Below, piece after piece: positions 48,849 to 58,388 of a DNA stretch of 64,000 bases. The notes under the pieces were generated by a model. The model had not been told where the DNA came from. It worked only from the letters and a program-made list of their open reading frames with translations, and did no database searches. The DNA is taken from assembly GCA_901538445.1 (NCBI GenBank), contig LR594586.1:372001-436000 (forward strand), given 5' to 3'. The position numbers were made by a program, and so were the translations under genes. How positions within the stretch are numbered: position 1 is the stretch's first letter; every line of letters starts with the position of its first letter. The DNA comes from Gemmataceae bacterium (GTDB lineage: Bacteria > Planctomycetota > Planctomycetia > Gemmatales > Gemmataceae).

Positions 48849-50477
48849 CTACTTCGTCTTGAACTGCTCGAGCCCCGTGAGGAGGCGAACGCCCTTCCCC
48901 TTCATCTTCCCCTTCACGACCAGCGCATCTCCGCCGGTGACCGTGACGCTCAGCGTGTCCCTCCCGGCCGGCGACTCGGTGCCGAAGGTGTCCTTCAGCA
49001 GCGCCTTCACCTCGTCGGGCTTCAGATCCTTGCCGACGATCGGGAGCAACCGGGCGAACGCGACGTCGAGCGCCAGGACCGGGGCGGCGGCCGGGGCGGC
49101 CTTCAGGCCCGCCTTGAGGGCGGTGCCGTCGGGCTCGATGCTGAACGCGATGTGATCGTTCGACGTCGCCAGCCAGACCTTCTTCGTGCCGAACAGCTTC
49201 TCGGCGTCGTCCGGCATGGTGTTCACGGTGACGCAGTGGAGGGCGAACGCGCCGACCTTCTCGATGTCGAAGTCGAACTTCACGGCGTCGCCGAGGAACG
49301 GGCCAAAGTCCTTGGCGAAGTCCTTCACGAGCTTCTCGATGTCGGCCCCGCCCTTGACCCCGACCGCACCGAGGAGCGTGTGGTGGCCCTTGGCGTCCGG
49401 GCCGGTGAGGGCGACCGCGACGTCGAGCTCGCCGGCCTTGAGGGTCGGGGCGAGGGTCTTCAGCGCCCGCTCGGCGACCGGCTTCTGCTCCTCGGGCACG
49501 TCCTTGAGGATCTCGACGATCGCGGCGTCCACGACCTTGCCCAGGTCCTTCTTAACGCCCTCGGGAACTCCGGCCGTGGCGGTGAACCGGGCGACCGCGT
49601 CCTTCGGGGTGCCGACGATCCCGACCGGAAGGCTCTTGCGGCCGCCGAGGCCGGTGAAGTTCTTCGCCAGCGTACTGCCGGCCTTCGCGGTCAGCGTCAA
49701 CTCGCCCGACAGGTCGTCGGTCTTCTCGTCGGCGAACACGCGGAGCCGGAGTTCCTTGGCGTCTTCGAGCAGGGACTTGAACCCGCTCGTGACGTTTTCC
49801 GACGCCCAGTCGGCGATGGCCTTCTGGGCCGCGTTCTCGTTCGGGCCGTCCCTCCGCCGCTGCTCGGCGAGGCCCATCTCGAACTGGCCCAGCACGAACG
49901 CCTTCAGGTCCGCGGGGACGCCGTCGAACCGGACGACCACCGACGCGACGGAGCCGTCGTCCTTCAGGAAAAACGCCTGCGGGGTCGGGATGACCTTCGG
50001 GTCCAGGTCCTTGACGGTGCGGCCGATGTAGACGTAGTCGTTGGCGAACCGCAGGTACACCTCGTTGATGACCGGCACGGCCGCCTTGAGGGTGCCGCCG
50101 TCGGCCTTCTCGGGTGTGATCTCCAGGCGGTCCTTGAGCATCGCGAGGAACCGCTCCTGGTCGGCCACCGGGACCATGACGGTGAGCGGGCTGCTGACGA
50201 CGTCGCCCGACAGCGTGCCGGTGAGGCCGAACGGCTTCTTCGGGTCGATCCCCTCGATCCCCTTCCCGTCGGCGCTGAGCTGCTTGAGGAGCGCCCGCAC
50301 CTGCTTGACCTGTTCCTCCTGGCCGCCGAGGCCGGCGACGTACTCGGCCTTGTCGAGCAGGTCGTTGACCGACCGGAGCCGGACCTCGACGGTCGGCTCG
50401 GCCTTCGGGGCTTGCGCGCGGGCCGCGCCCGTCGCCGCGAACAGCGCCGCAAGTGCCGCCAGCAACCGGATACGCAT
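48849..50477 (-). CDS. Secreted planctomycete protein, 542-aa paralogous family, member 2
   Basis: This 542-aa protein has a signal peptide (MRIRLLAALAALFAATGAARA). Its mature part mirrors the protein at 18298: PKKPFGLTGTLSGDVVSSPLTVMVP, YLRFANDYVYIGRTVKDL, then VVVRFDGVPADLKAFVLG and a VDVAVALTGPDAKGHHTLLGA segment. The families share length, export signal and order of strands but little identity by eye. No active site is recognised. Probably periplasmic. Confidence 0.75.
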   Translation of the reverse strand: MRIRLLAALAALFAATGAARAQAPKAEPTVEVRLRSVNDLLDKAEYVAGLGGQEEQVKQVRALLKQLSADGKGIEGIDPKKPFGLTGTLSGDVVSSPLTVMVPVADQERFLAMLKDRLEITPEKADGGTLKAAVPVINEVYLRFANDYVYIGRTVKDLDPKVIPTPQAFFLKDDGSVASVVVRFDGVPADLKAFVLGQFEMGLAEQRRRDGPNENAAQKAIADWASENVTSGFKSLLEDAKELRLRVFADEKTDDLSGELTLTAKAGSTLAKNFTGLGGRKSLPVGIVGTPKDAVARFTATAGVPEGVKKDLGKVVDAAIVEILKDVPEEQKPVAERALKTLAPTLKAGELDVAVALTGPDAKGHHTLLGAVGVKGGADIEKLVKDFAKDFGPFLGDAVKFDFDIEKVGAFALHCVTVNTMPDDAEKLFGTKKVWLATSNDHIAFSIEPDGTALKAGLKAAPAAAPVLALDVAFARLLPIVGKDLKPDEVKALLKDTFGTESPAGRDTLSVTVTGGDALVVKGKMKGKGVRLLTGLEQFKTK

Positions 50478-50611
50478 GGGGACTCCACCTGTGAGTGCCG
50501 GGACCGTGACCCGGGGTGCATGTTATACCCCGGCTCTCCGGCAAGGTGTCAGGCGCGCGCTGAAATCATAAAACCCACACGGTTGAGCTCCCAACTGGGA
50601 AAGGTGCGGCG

Positions 50612-52006
50612 ATGAGCCAGAAGACGTGGGGCGGGCGGTTCGAGGGCGGGACCGACGCGCAGGTCGAGAAGTTCACCGAGTCCATCACGTTCGACCGCCG
50701 GCTGTTCCGGCACGACATCCGTGCGAGCCGCGCCCACGCCGCGATGCTCGCCGAGGTCGGCCTCATCGCCGCGGCCGAGGCCGACGCGATCCGCGCCGCG
50801 CTCGACGAGATCGGCACCGAGATCGAGGCCGGGAAGATGGAGTTCTCCATCTCGCTCGAAGACATCCATACGCACATCGAGCGCGCCCTGATCGCGCGGC
50901 TCGGCGACGTGGGCCGCAAGCTCCACACCGGGCGCAGCCGCAACGACCAGGTCGTCACCGACGTGAAGCTGTGGGTCCGCGACGCGATCGACGACCTCGA
51001 CGGCCTGCTCGTGGAGCTGCAGCGCTCGTTCGTGGCGTCGGCCGAGCGCGAGGCCGGCGTCGTGATCCCCGGGTACACGCACCTTCAGCGCGCCCAGCCC
51101 GTCCTCGCGGCGCACTACTTCCTCGCCTACGTCGAGAAGTTCCAGCGGGACCGCGAGCGGCTCGCCGACTGCCGCAAGCGGGCGAACGTGCTGCCCCTCG
51201 GGGCCGCGGCGCTGGCGGGCAGTTCGCTGCCGATCGACCGCGAGTCGGTCCGCAGCGCGCTCGGGTTCGACTCCGTGGCCCGAAACAGCCTCGACGTCTC
51301 CAGCGACCGCGATTTCTTGCTCGAGTTCGTGTTCGCCCTGTCGCTCATCGCCACCCACCTGAGCGGCTGGGCCGAGGAGTGGGTGATCTGGAGCACCACC
51401 GAGTTCAACTTCCTCGACCTGCCGGACGCGTTCTGCACCGGGTCGAGCATCATGCCGCACAAGAAGAACCCGGACGTGCTGGAGCTGACCCGCGGGAAGA
51501 CCGGCCGCGTGATCGGCGCGCTCCAGGGGCTGTTCGTGCTCGTGAAGGGGCTCCCGCTCGCGTACAACCGCGACCTCCAGGAAGACAAGCAGGCGGTGTT
51601 CGACGCCTATGACACGGTGAGCGGGTGCCTCGCGGTCGCCGCGCCGCTGGTCGCGCAAACGAAGCTCCGCCGTGACGTGATCGCGTCGCGGATCGAGGAC
51701 GGGTTCCTCGACGCGACGACACTCATGGAGGGGCTGATCGCCCGCGGGGTGCCGATGCGGTCGGCGCATGAGGTGGTAGGCAAGCTGGTGCGGCTCTGCG
51801 AGCAGCGCAAGTGCCGTCTCGCGGACCTGCCGGACGCCGAGTTCGCGACGGCCCTGGGCGAGCCTGGGGCGTCCGCGACCGGAGCCGCGATCAAGCAGTC
51901 ACTGGGCGTCGCGAACGCGCTGGCGGCGTTCAAGAGCTACGGCTCGACCGCACCCACCGAAGTGGCGAAGCAACTGGCGGACTGGAAGACGAAACTGGGC
52001 GTGTGA
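50612..52006 (+). CDS. argH: Argininosuccinate lyase
   Basis: The 464-aa protein splits argininosuccinate into arginine and fumarate. It shows [12 protein letters not shown], the [17 protein letters not shown] segment, and the fumarase/aspartase signature [13 protein letters not shown] with the catalytic loop. Length is normal. It is followed 11 bp later by a DUF3817 gene, and ATG 50612 was chosen by its [15 protein letters not shown] start, typical for the family. Confidence 0.97.
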   Translation: MSQKTWGGRFEGGTDAQVEKFTESITFDRRLFRHDIRASRAHAAMLAEVGLIAAAEADAIRAALDEIGTEIEAGKMEFSISLEDIHTHIERALIARLGDVGRKLHTGRSRNDQVVTDVKLWVRDAIDDLDGLLVELQRSFVASAEREAGVVIPGYTHLQRAQPVLAAHYFLAYVEKFQRDRERLADCRKRANVLPLGAAALAGSSLPIDRESVRSALGFDSVARNSLDVSSDRDFLLEFVFALSLIATHLSGWAEEWVIWSTTEFNFLDLPDAFCTGSSIMPHKKNPDVLELTRGKTGRVIGALQGLFVLVKGLPLAYNRDLQEDKQAVFDAYDTVSGCLAVAAPLVAQTKLRRDVIASRIEDGFLDATTLMEGLIARGVPMRSAHEVVGKLVRLCEQRKCRLADLPDAEFATALGEPGASATGAAIKQSLGVANALAAFKSYGSTAPTEVAKQLADWKTKLGV

Positions 52007-52017
52007 GGGCACCGTTG

Positions 52018-52365
52018 ATGTGGAGCGATCCGGTGGGGCGCGTCCGCGCCGTGGGGACGATCGAGGGCGTTTCGGCGCTGCTGCTGTTCTTCGTCGCGAT
52101 GCCGCTCAAGTACGTCGGCGCGCTGCAAGACCTGTCCGGTCAGCCGGAACTGGGCATATTGGCGGTGCGGTGGGTCGGGTCGATCCACGGCGGGCTGTTC
52201 GTCCTGTACGCGGCCGTCACCTTCCTCGCGTGGGGCCAGGGGAAGCTGACCGCGAAGCTCGTGGGCCTCGCGGCGGTCGCGTCGATCGTGCCGTTCGGGC
52301 CGTTCGTGATCGACCGGAAGCTGAAGACCGTGGAACCGCATGACTCGCCCGAGTCGAGCTGGTAA
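52018..52365 (+). CDS. DUF3817 membrane protein
   Basis: A 115-aa protein with three hydrophobic segments. It begins RAVGTIEGVSALLLFFVAMP and contains RWVGSIHGGLFVLYAAVTFL, the E-G and H-G landmarks of DUF3817 (PF12823), a small integral-membrane family often seen near other housekeeping genes. ATG 52018 is 11 bp after the argH stop, so the genes are probably co-transcribed. Confidence 0.88.
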   Translation: MWSDPVGRVRAVGTIEGVSALLLFFVAMPLKYVGALQDLSGQPELGILAVRWVGSIHGGLFVLYAAVTFLAWGQGKLTAKLVGLAAVASIVPFGPFVIDRKLKTVEPHDSPESSW

Positions 52366-52388
52366 AATGGCGCTCACGAGGAGAGCCC

Positions 52389-52712
52389 ATGATCAAGTCC
52401 TACGGGACCGGCCTGAACGCGCCGTCGGTGGTGATGCTGGAGCAGGTCGAGTTGTCCCCGGCCGAGCAAACCGAGGCCGCGGCACGGCGCGCAACGTACC
52501 TGGCGAACGCAGCGTGGGCGTCGCGACACGCCGCCCTCATCGGGCGCACCTGTGCGGGCCGGTTCGTGTGCATCGCGGGCGGCGAACTGTTCGTTGCGGA
52601 CACCCCGGCCGAGGCACACGCCCTCGCGGGTACGGCGCACCCGGACGAGGTGGGGGCCACGTACTCGACGCGCGTGCCGGACCAGCAAAGGCCGAAGATT
52701 TATGCGCATTAA
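52389..52712 (+). CDS. DUF5678-like small protein paired with a retropepsin
   Basis: The 107-aa protein has an N-terminal helix with repeated Ala and Arg, then the short domain ASRHAALIGRTCAGRFVCIA followed by GGELFVADTPAEAHALAG. This matches the pattern of DUF5678: helix, a W/F-VxI strand, a turn with G, and a final helix. It overlaps the retropepsin gene by 11 bp, so the two are translated together. A role as an adaptor for the protease is inferred from the pairing. Confidence 0.65.
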   Translation: MIKSYGTGLNAPSVVMLEQVELSPAEQTEAAARRATYLANAAWASRHAALIGRTCAGRFVCIAGGELFVADTPAEAHALAGTAHPDEVGATYSTRVPDQQRPKIYAH

Positions 52713-53139
52713 CGGCTTCTGGCACGTCGGCCCCGACTCGACGGTCCGGCCGATCATTCCCGCCACCGCCCTCGGTTCCGACGGGCTGCCCCACGACATC
52801 TCGTTGCTGGTTGACACCGGGGCCGACCGCACGGTCCTCGACTTCGACACCTACGTCAAACTCGGCCTCGCGACCAAAGCCACCGGTGAATTTGAGTTGG
52901 AAGGGGTCGGTGGGTTGTCGCGATCGGTGATCGTCCCCGCACAACTCCAGTTCACAAAAGCCGAAGGCGGGACCGCGCTCGTCAACATACAACTGATGGC
53001 ACTCACCGAGGCGACCAGCCTCGGGATGAACGTCCTCGGCCGTGACTTCCTCAGCCTGTTCTCGGTCATCGTCGATCGGCAGGGCGACACCGTCTGCCTG
53101 TTGCACGGCCGGCACCGCTACGTCATTCAGGAATCCTGA
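52702..53139 (+). CDS. Retropepsin-like aspartic protease
   Basis: This 145-aa protein has the catalytic triplet in SLLVDTGADRTVLDF, a flap-like EGVGGLSRSVIVPAQ and the hydrophobic LGMNVLGRDFLSLF sequence near the end, which are the marks of single-domain retroviral-type aspartic proteases. It would work as a homodimer. The start ATG 52702 lies within the previous gene. It may be a bacterial retropepsin with an unknown substrate. Confidence 0.88.
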   Translation: MRINGFWHVGPDSTVRPIIPATALGSDGLPHDISLLVDTGADRTVLDFDTYVKLGLATKATGEFELEGVGGLSRSVIVPAQLQFTKAEGGTALVNIQLMALTEATSLGMNVLGRDFLSLFSVIVDRQGDTVCLLHGRHRYVIQES

Positions 53140-53142
53140 CAC

Positions 53143-54456
53143 ATGGACCACTTCGAGTACCGCGACCGCGAACTGTTCTGCGACGACGTTTCCGTGAGCG
53201 AGCTGGCGGAGAGGTACGGCACCCCGCTGTTCGTCTACTCCGAGAAGACGCTCGTCAGCAACCTGAACCAGATCCTCACCGCGTTCGCGCCCGCGGACCC
53301 GATCGTCTGCTACTCGGTGAAGGCCAACGGGAACCTCTCGATCTGCCGGCTCATGGGCCGCCACGGGGCCGGGTTCGACGTCACCAGCGGGGGCGAGTTC
53401 TACCGCGCGCAGCAGGCCGGCCCGGCGACGGCCAAGATCGCGTTCGCGGGCGTCGGCAAGACCGACGCCGAGATCAAGCACGCGCTCGAGAACAACGTGT
53501 TCATGTTCGACGTCGAGAGCGAGCAGGAGCTGCTCACCATCGGCGAGATCGCGAAGGGGATGGGCCGCAAGGCCCCGGTTGCGATGCGGGTGAACCCGGA
53601 CCTGCCGCCCAAGACGCACGTAAAAACCGATACCAGCGTCAAGGGCGTCAAGTTCGGCCTCGACCTCGAGACGGTCGTGGACGTCGCGAAGGGCGTCGTG
53701 AACCACCCCGGCCTCGACGTCGTCGGCCTGCACATGCACCTCGGCTCGCCGATCCTGAAGGTCGAGCCCTACAAGCAGGGCTGCGCGAAGGCGCTCGCGC
53801 TCATCAAGGCGTTCCGCGACCTCGGGCACAACATCCGCTACCTGAACATGGGCGGCGGGTTCGGGATCAACTACCGCAAGGACGAGGCGAAGCCCGCGGC
53901 CGCGTTCGCCGAGGTGATCCTCCCGGCGGTGAAGGAGGCGGGCTGCCAGCTCGTGCTCGAACCGGGGCGGTTCATCGTCGGCAACGCCGCCGTGCTCGTC
54001 AGCCGCGTCCTCTACACCAAGGCGACCGGCGGCAAGCACTACGTCATCCAGGACGCCGCGATGAACGACCTCATCCGGCCCACGCTGTACGGCTCGTTCC
54101 ACCGCGTGTGGCCGGTCCACCCGGCGGCCGACGTGCCACTGACGCCGGACGTGAACGGCGACCCGGACGACCCGAGCCCGTTCCGCGCGATGCCGAACTG
54201 CTTCAACCAGGACGTGGTCGGCCCGGTGTGCGAGTCGGGCGACTTCCTCGCCAAGGACCGCCCGCTCCCGGCCCTGAAGCGGGGCGACCTGGTCGCAACG
54301 TTCTCGGCCGGCGCGTACGGCATGTCGATGGCCTCGAACTACAACGCGCGGCTCCGGGCCGCCGAGGTGCTCGTTACAGGCGGTACACACCGACTGATCC
54401 GCCGCCGGGAGACGTTCAAGGACCTCGTCGCGTGCGAGGTGGATTGCTTAACGTGA
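53143..54456 (+). CDS. lysA: Diaminopimelate decarboxylase
   Basis: The 437-aa PLP enzyme makes lysine from meso-diaminopimelate. K60 in CYSVKANGN carries PLP. GFDVTSGGEFYRA, the VGLHMHLGSPI strand, MGGGFGINYR and the QLVLEPGRFIVGNAA stretch are the fold-type III marks. VCESGDFLAKDR carries the conserved Cys of the other subunit's site. The start is 3 bp after the protease stop. Length is normal. Confidence 0.96.
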   Translation: MDHFEYRDRELFCDDVSVSELAERYGTPLFVYSEKTLVSNLNQILTAFAPADPIVCYSVKANGNLSICRLMGRHGAGFDVTSGGEFYRAQQAGPATAKIAFAGVGKTDAEIKHALENNVFMFDVESEQELLTIGEIAKGMGRKAPVAMRVNPDLPPKTHVKTDTSVKGVKFGLDLETVVDVAKGVVNHPGLDVVGLHMHLGSPILKVEPYKQGCAKALALIKAFRDLGHNIRYLNMGGGFGINYRKDEAKPAAAFAEVILPAVKEAGCQLVLEPGRFIVGNAAVLVSRVLYTKATGGKHYVIQDAAMNDLIRPTLYGSFHRVWPVHPAADVPLTPDVNGDPDDPSPFRAMPNCFNQDVVGPVCESGDFLAKDRPLPALKRGDLVATFSAGAYGMSMASNYNARLRAAEVLVTGGTHRLIRRRETFKDLVACEVDCLT

Positions 54457-54496
54457 CCCGCGCCGTCATGATTGACGGTGGCGTGTTCTGAGCGTG

Positions 54497-54566
54497 GGCG
54501 GGCGGCGGCCGGTTGGGGCCGCCGGCACTTCCATTTGGCCCGGCGACCGAACGGCCGCCGCCCGCC
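54497..54566 (+). terminator. Inverted repeat downstream of lysA
   Basis: Perfect 15-bp GC arms (54497-54511 and 54552-54566) are separated by 40 bp. They lie between the lysA stop and the next start and may end the lysA transcript or form a leader structure. Confidence 0.45.
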
Positions 54567-54592
54567 GACCCGAACGCTTGGAGGAGTTCACC

Positions 54593-57466
54593 GTGAGAAT
54601 CGCTCCGTCGCTCGCCCTCGCGCTCGCACTCCTTGGGTCCGCGGCTGCGCCACACGCGGTCGCCCAGGAGCAGAAGATCGTCCCCAAGCCGCAAGCGCTA
54701 TATGCCCAGTTCCGCGAGCTGATGAACGAGGGCAAGTACGACATCGCCGCGAACTTCCTCCAGGCGTTCCTCGACTCCAACCCGACCGACGCGGACCTGC
54801 TCGAGATCGAGCGGAAGCACGGCACCACGGCGTTCTCCGGCCTCCGCACCGTGCCCCGGTGGTCCGACGACGCGGCCACCGAGAAGAAGACCCGCGGGAA
54901 CGTCGAGGAGGCGATCAAGCGCGCCCGGGCGGCCGGCGAGAAGCTGCTCCGCGACCCGGCCCGGGTGCAGAAGTACATCCGCAACCTCGGCGCGAGCTAC
55001 GAGGAGCGGGTGTTCGCCGAGCAGGAGCTGAAGCGGACCGGCGACTACGCGGTCCCGTTCATGGTGGACGAGATCCGCAGCACCCGCGACCGGGACGTCC
55101 GCGACGGGATCCTCGGGACCATCCCGAAGCTCGAAGCGCAGACGATGGCCGGGTGGGTCGCCGCCCTCGACGGCATGACCCCCGACCTCCAGTACGGCAT
55201 CCTCCGCGCGATCGCCAACCGCGAGGACGTGCTCGCGCTCCAGTCGAACGCGCAGACCGACATCACCCCGGTCCTGTGGCGGGTGCTCGCGCAGCCGGCG
55301 GAGCAGGCCCCGACGCTGCGGGCGTTCGCCGAGCAACTGCTGAACGTCCTGAAGCCCGGCACGAAGATCGCCAGTCGGCTCCCGGAGGCCGAACTCGTCG
55401 CCATCGCCCGGACGTTCTACGACCACACCGCCCGCTTCCAGGGCGCGAAGGTGAACCCGGACGGCACCCCGACCACCCTGCCCCTGTGGGTGTCGGTCAC
55501 CACCGACCCGCAGAACCCGCGGCTCATGAAGGTCGAAGACGTGCCGGTCGGCCAGGCGGAAGAATACTACGGCCTCCGCTACGCCCGGTGGGCACTCGAC
55601 CGCAAGCCGGACTACGAGCCCGCACAGGGTCTGATCCTGGCGCTCGCGGCCGAGCGCGCCATCGAGCGGGCCAAGCTCGGGTCGCTGGCGAAGCTCGAGC
55701 CCGCCGCGTTCCGGCTCCTCTCGGACGCGCCGACGCCGGTGCTGGCCGACCTCCTGAGCCGCGGGCTGAACCAGAAGAAGACCGCCCTCGCAGTCGCGAT
55801 GCTCCAGGTGCTGGGCGACCGCGCCGACAAGACCGTCTCGCCACTGCTCATCAAGGGGCTGAGCTACCCGGACCCGACCGTGCAGATCACCGCGGCCGAC
55901 GCGTTGCTGCGGTCGCCGAACCCGGTGCCGGTTGAGGTTCGCGCGAAGGTCGTGGACATTCTGAAGCGGTCGCTCGGCACGGCGGAGCCGGCGTCCGGCC
56001 CCGAGTCGAAGGGGAAGGCGCTCATCGCCGACCCGAGCAAGTTCCGGGCGGACAACACCGGCCTCTTGTTCCGCGGGCTCGGGTACGACGTGGAGGTGTT
56101 CACGAACGGCCGCGACCTGCTCCGCCGCGTCGCACGCGCGTCCGACTTCGACGTGCTGTTCATCGACTACCACACCGCGAACCCCGAACTCATCGACCTG
56201 ATCGGGCAACTCCAGGGCCACCCCTCGACCGGCAACCGGCCGACGTTCGTGGTCGCCTCGCCCGACAAGCCCCGGGTGCCGACCTACGACCAGATCCTGG
56301 TGCGGTTCGCGGCACTCATCGCGGCGACCGAGAACCAGCCGGTGCCGATGCCGCCGCCGTTCGTGCCGGACCCGCGGTTCACCGTGGAGGAGAACGCCGC
56401 CGCCAAGAAGAGCAACCAGGAGAACCGCGACAACCAGTACCGCAACACGGTCCGCTCGCGGGTCGATCGGCTCAACCGGGTCATCACCAGCACCGGCCTG
56501 CAAGCGACCGAGACGCAGCGGCTGCTCATGAACCTGCGGATCGAACTCGTCGCCTACGCGCTCCTCGGGGCCGAGTTCCCGTTCTCGGCTGACTCGGCCC
56601 CGGGGACCGTGGCCCACCTGACCCGGCTCCGCCGGCAGCTCGCCGAACAGCCCCTCAGCCCCGCATACGGGGAGGGGACCGCGTCGGCCGAGATGCTGAA
56701 GCTGATGGAGCGGTTCGAGATCGACCTCGCGAAGGTGCCGGCGGCGAAGAAGAAGTTCGACGACCTGTACAGCCGTGCCGACATCTCGGACCTCGACCTG
56801 CCGGTCGAGACGTTCCGCGACGCGGCCCTGGAGGCCCGGCTCGCCCGCACGCTGAAGAACTACCCTACGGTGCGGATCGTCCCGGAGCCGTTCGGCCGGG
56901 CGTCGCTGGTCGCGGACCTCGAAGCGGCGCAGATCAACGCCGGTCAGGCCCCGCGTGAGGCGGCCGACAAGAAGGCCGCGCAGAAGGTGGCGCTGGAGTG
57001 GATCCGCAAGATGGCGACCGGCGACCTGACCGGGTACGACATCAAGTCGCTGGAGCCGGAACTCCGCGAGGCGACCCGCAACGACGACCTGGCCTCGGAC
57101 GCAATCGACGCGATCGCGCGGTTCGGCTCGGCCGACGCGCAATCGGCCCTCCTGACACTCGCCCTCAACACCGGCAAGCCGCTTCCGCTGCGGATCAAGG
57201 CCGCCGACGCCGCGATCCGCCACGTCCAGACGAACGGCAAGGCGACGGCGAAGTCGCTGACCGACCCGCTGATCGAACTGAGCGAGAAGGAGGCCGATCC
57301 CCTACTCCGCTCGAAGCTCCTGACCCTCCGCGGCCTCCTCGCGTTCAACCCGGCCGAGTTCGTCGGCAAGGTGAAGGGCTACACCCCGCCCCTCCTCCCG
57401 CCCCCGCCGATGCCGAAAGACGCCGAACCGAAGAAAGACCCCGAGCCCGAGCCGAAGAAGGATTGA
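54593..57466 (+). CDS. Exported HEAT-repeat protein with an embedded receiver-like domain
   Basis: The protein has 957 aa from GTG 54593, preceded by GAGGAG; this start gives a signal peptide (IAPSLALALALLGSAAAPHA). Residues about 40-470 and 580-930 are helical HEAT/ARM-type repeats (DKTVSPLLIKGLSYPDPTVQ). Residues about 475-580 form a Rossmann-like domain resembling a response-regulator receiver (KALIADPSKFRADN, VLFIDYHTANPEL, near residue 524). It lacks a clear second acidic pair and switch Thr, so it is probably not phosphorylated. The C-terminal tail is Pro/Lys-rich. Function unknown. Confidence 0.75.
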   Translation: MRIAPSLALALALLGSAAAPHAVAQEQKIVPKPQALYAQFRELMNEGKYDIAANFLQAFLDSNPTDADLLEIERKHGTTAFSGLRTVPRWSDDAATEKKTRGNVEEAIKRARAAGEKLLRDPARVQKYIRNLGASYEERVFAEQELKRTGDYAVPFMVDEIRSTRDRDVRDGILGTIPKLEAQTMAGWVAALDGMTPDLQYGILRAIANREDVLALQSNAQTDITPVLWRVLAQPAEQAPTLRAFAEQLLNVLKPGTKIASRLPEAELVAIARTFYDHTARFQGAKVNPDGTPTTLPLWVSVTTDPQNPRLMKVEDVPVGQAEEYYGLRYARWALDRKPDYEPAQGLILALAAERAIERAKLGSLAKLEPAAFRLLSDAPTPVLADLLSRGLNQKKTALAVAMLQVLGDRADKTVSPLLIKGLSYPDPTVQITAADALLRSPNPVPVEVRAKVVDILKRSLGTAEPASGPESKGKALIADPSKFRADNTGLLFRGLGYDVEVFTNGRDLLRRVARASDFDVLFIDYHTANPELIDLIGQLQGHPSTGNRPTFVVASPDKPRVPTYDQILVRFAALIAATENQPVPMPPPFVPDPRFTVEENAAAKKSNQENRDNQYRNTVRSRVDRLNRVITSTGLQATETQRLLMNLRIELVAYALLGAEFPFSADSAPGTVAHLTRLRRQLAEQPLSPAYGEGTASAEMLKLMERFEIDLAKVPAAKKKFDDLYSRADISDLDLPVETFRDAALEARLARTLKNYPTVRIVPEPFGRASLVADLEAAQINAGQAPREAADKKAAQKVALEWIRKMATGDLTGYDIKSLEPELREATRNDDLASDAIDAIARFGSADAQSALLTLALNTGKPLPLRIKAADAAIRHVQTNGKATAKSLTDPLIELSEKEADPLLRSKLLTLRGLLAFNPAEFVGKVKGYTPPLLPPPPMPKDAEPKKDPEPEPKKD

Positions 57467-57578
57467 GAAAGGTCGAATTCCCGGGAGTGGCGCGGCGTCT
57501 GCTCGCTGGTTTGCTGAACTTAATCGGCTGGCTGACGCCGCGCAGCTCGCGAATCGACTGTGCTGAGAAGGGGGCGCT

Positions 57579-58040
57579 GTGGGCCGGTTTCGCGCTGCGA
57601 TTACGGCCGGTCGGCCTTTAAAATCGTCGGGCAGATCTCCGCGGTATCACTTCGGCCCTCCAGCGCAGGAGAGTGAGATCCGAGAGGCCGAACTGGCCCT
57701 TGGGCTTCAGCTCCCCGTGCCGCTCCGTACGCTCTACGCGGAGTTCGATGGGGTTTGGCGCGGCCGCTCGGAGCCGGATCCCCTCGAGAACCAACACAAC
57801 GCCATACTCGTCCTCCGGTTAGGCCAGTTGACCAGTGTCCGCAACTTCTTTACAACTGCGTTCCCGGAAGAAATCGGCTCATGTGTCGTCATCACCGTTC
57901 ACGAGGCGGTCACCGCGTTCGTGTTCATGACCGACAAGGGGGCATGGGATCTACCTCCCGACCGCGTCGGCATCTGGAATCACGACGGGGGTGATGTGTC
58001 CGACCTCGGCACACTTGAAGAGTACCTTCGGTCCTCTTGA
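57579..58040 (+). CDS. SMI1/KNR4 (SUKH-1) family protein
   Basis: This 153-aa protein has the SUKH landmarks ESEIREAELALGLQLP, LYAEFDGVW and the final GTLEEYLRS. SUKH proteins often act as immunity factors against secreted toxins, but no toxin gene is next to it. GTG 57579 gives the usual length. It sits in a short run with slightly lower GC than its neighbours downstream. Confidence 0.85.
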   Translation: MGRFRAAITAGRPLKSSGRSPRYHFGPPAQESEIREAELALGLQLPVPLRTLYAEFDGVWRGRSEPDPLENQHNAILVLRLGQLTSVRNFFTTAFPEEIGSCVVITVHEAVTAFVFMTDKGAWDLPPDRVGIWNHDGGDVSDLGTLEEYLRSS

Positions 58041-58388
58041 ACGCTGCCCCGCAGAACGATCAGCAGCGACGAGCACCTTACCATTGCCCCCACTCCGCGA
58101 TTCTTGTCCAGTCTGAACGATGGTTTCCGCGCCTCCGGCGTGATTTCATCGATTCCGGACGTCTTCCAGACTCTCTGTGCGTCTCCTGAGTGGGTCCCCC
58201 CTCCCCACCGGAATGATTCTTCTTGCGACACCCTAATCCACTTCATCCTCCCCGCCCGTTCAAAGTCCCACAGTTCCAGTAGGTAGAATGGAATCTGCGC
58301 GGCGGCACATTTCGCGCGCAAGTGTCTGGGCGGCGGTCGTTCGAGGGGCGAACCCGGCGGACGGTGACCGGAACACGAGGACAAAGCC
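58041..58388. other. Gene-poor stretch of lower GC
   Basis: I see no convincing gene here. Frames exist on both strands (a 145-aa minus frame from 58417, and a 60-aa plus frame from 58104), but their composition is not convincing and neither has a ribosome-binding site. The stretch is visibly less GC-rich and may contain decayed coding sequence. Confidence 0.5.

Noticed and set aside
54698..57223. Minus-strand 841-codon frame opposite the HEAT-repeat gene
   Set aside because: Composition is Arg/Val/Gly-rich and no start or domain fits. The plus-strand gene has a signal peptide and a ribosome-binding site.
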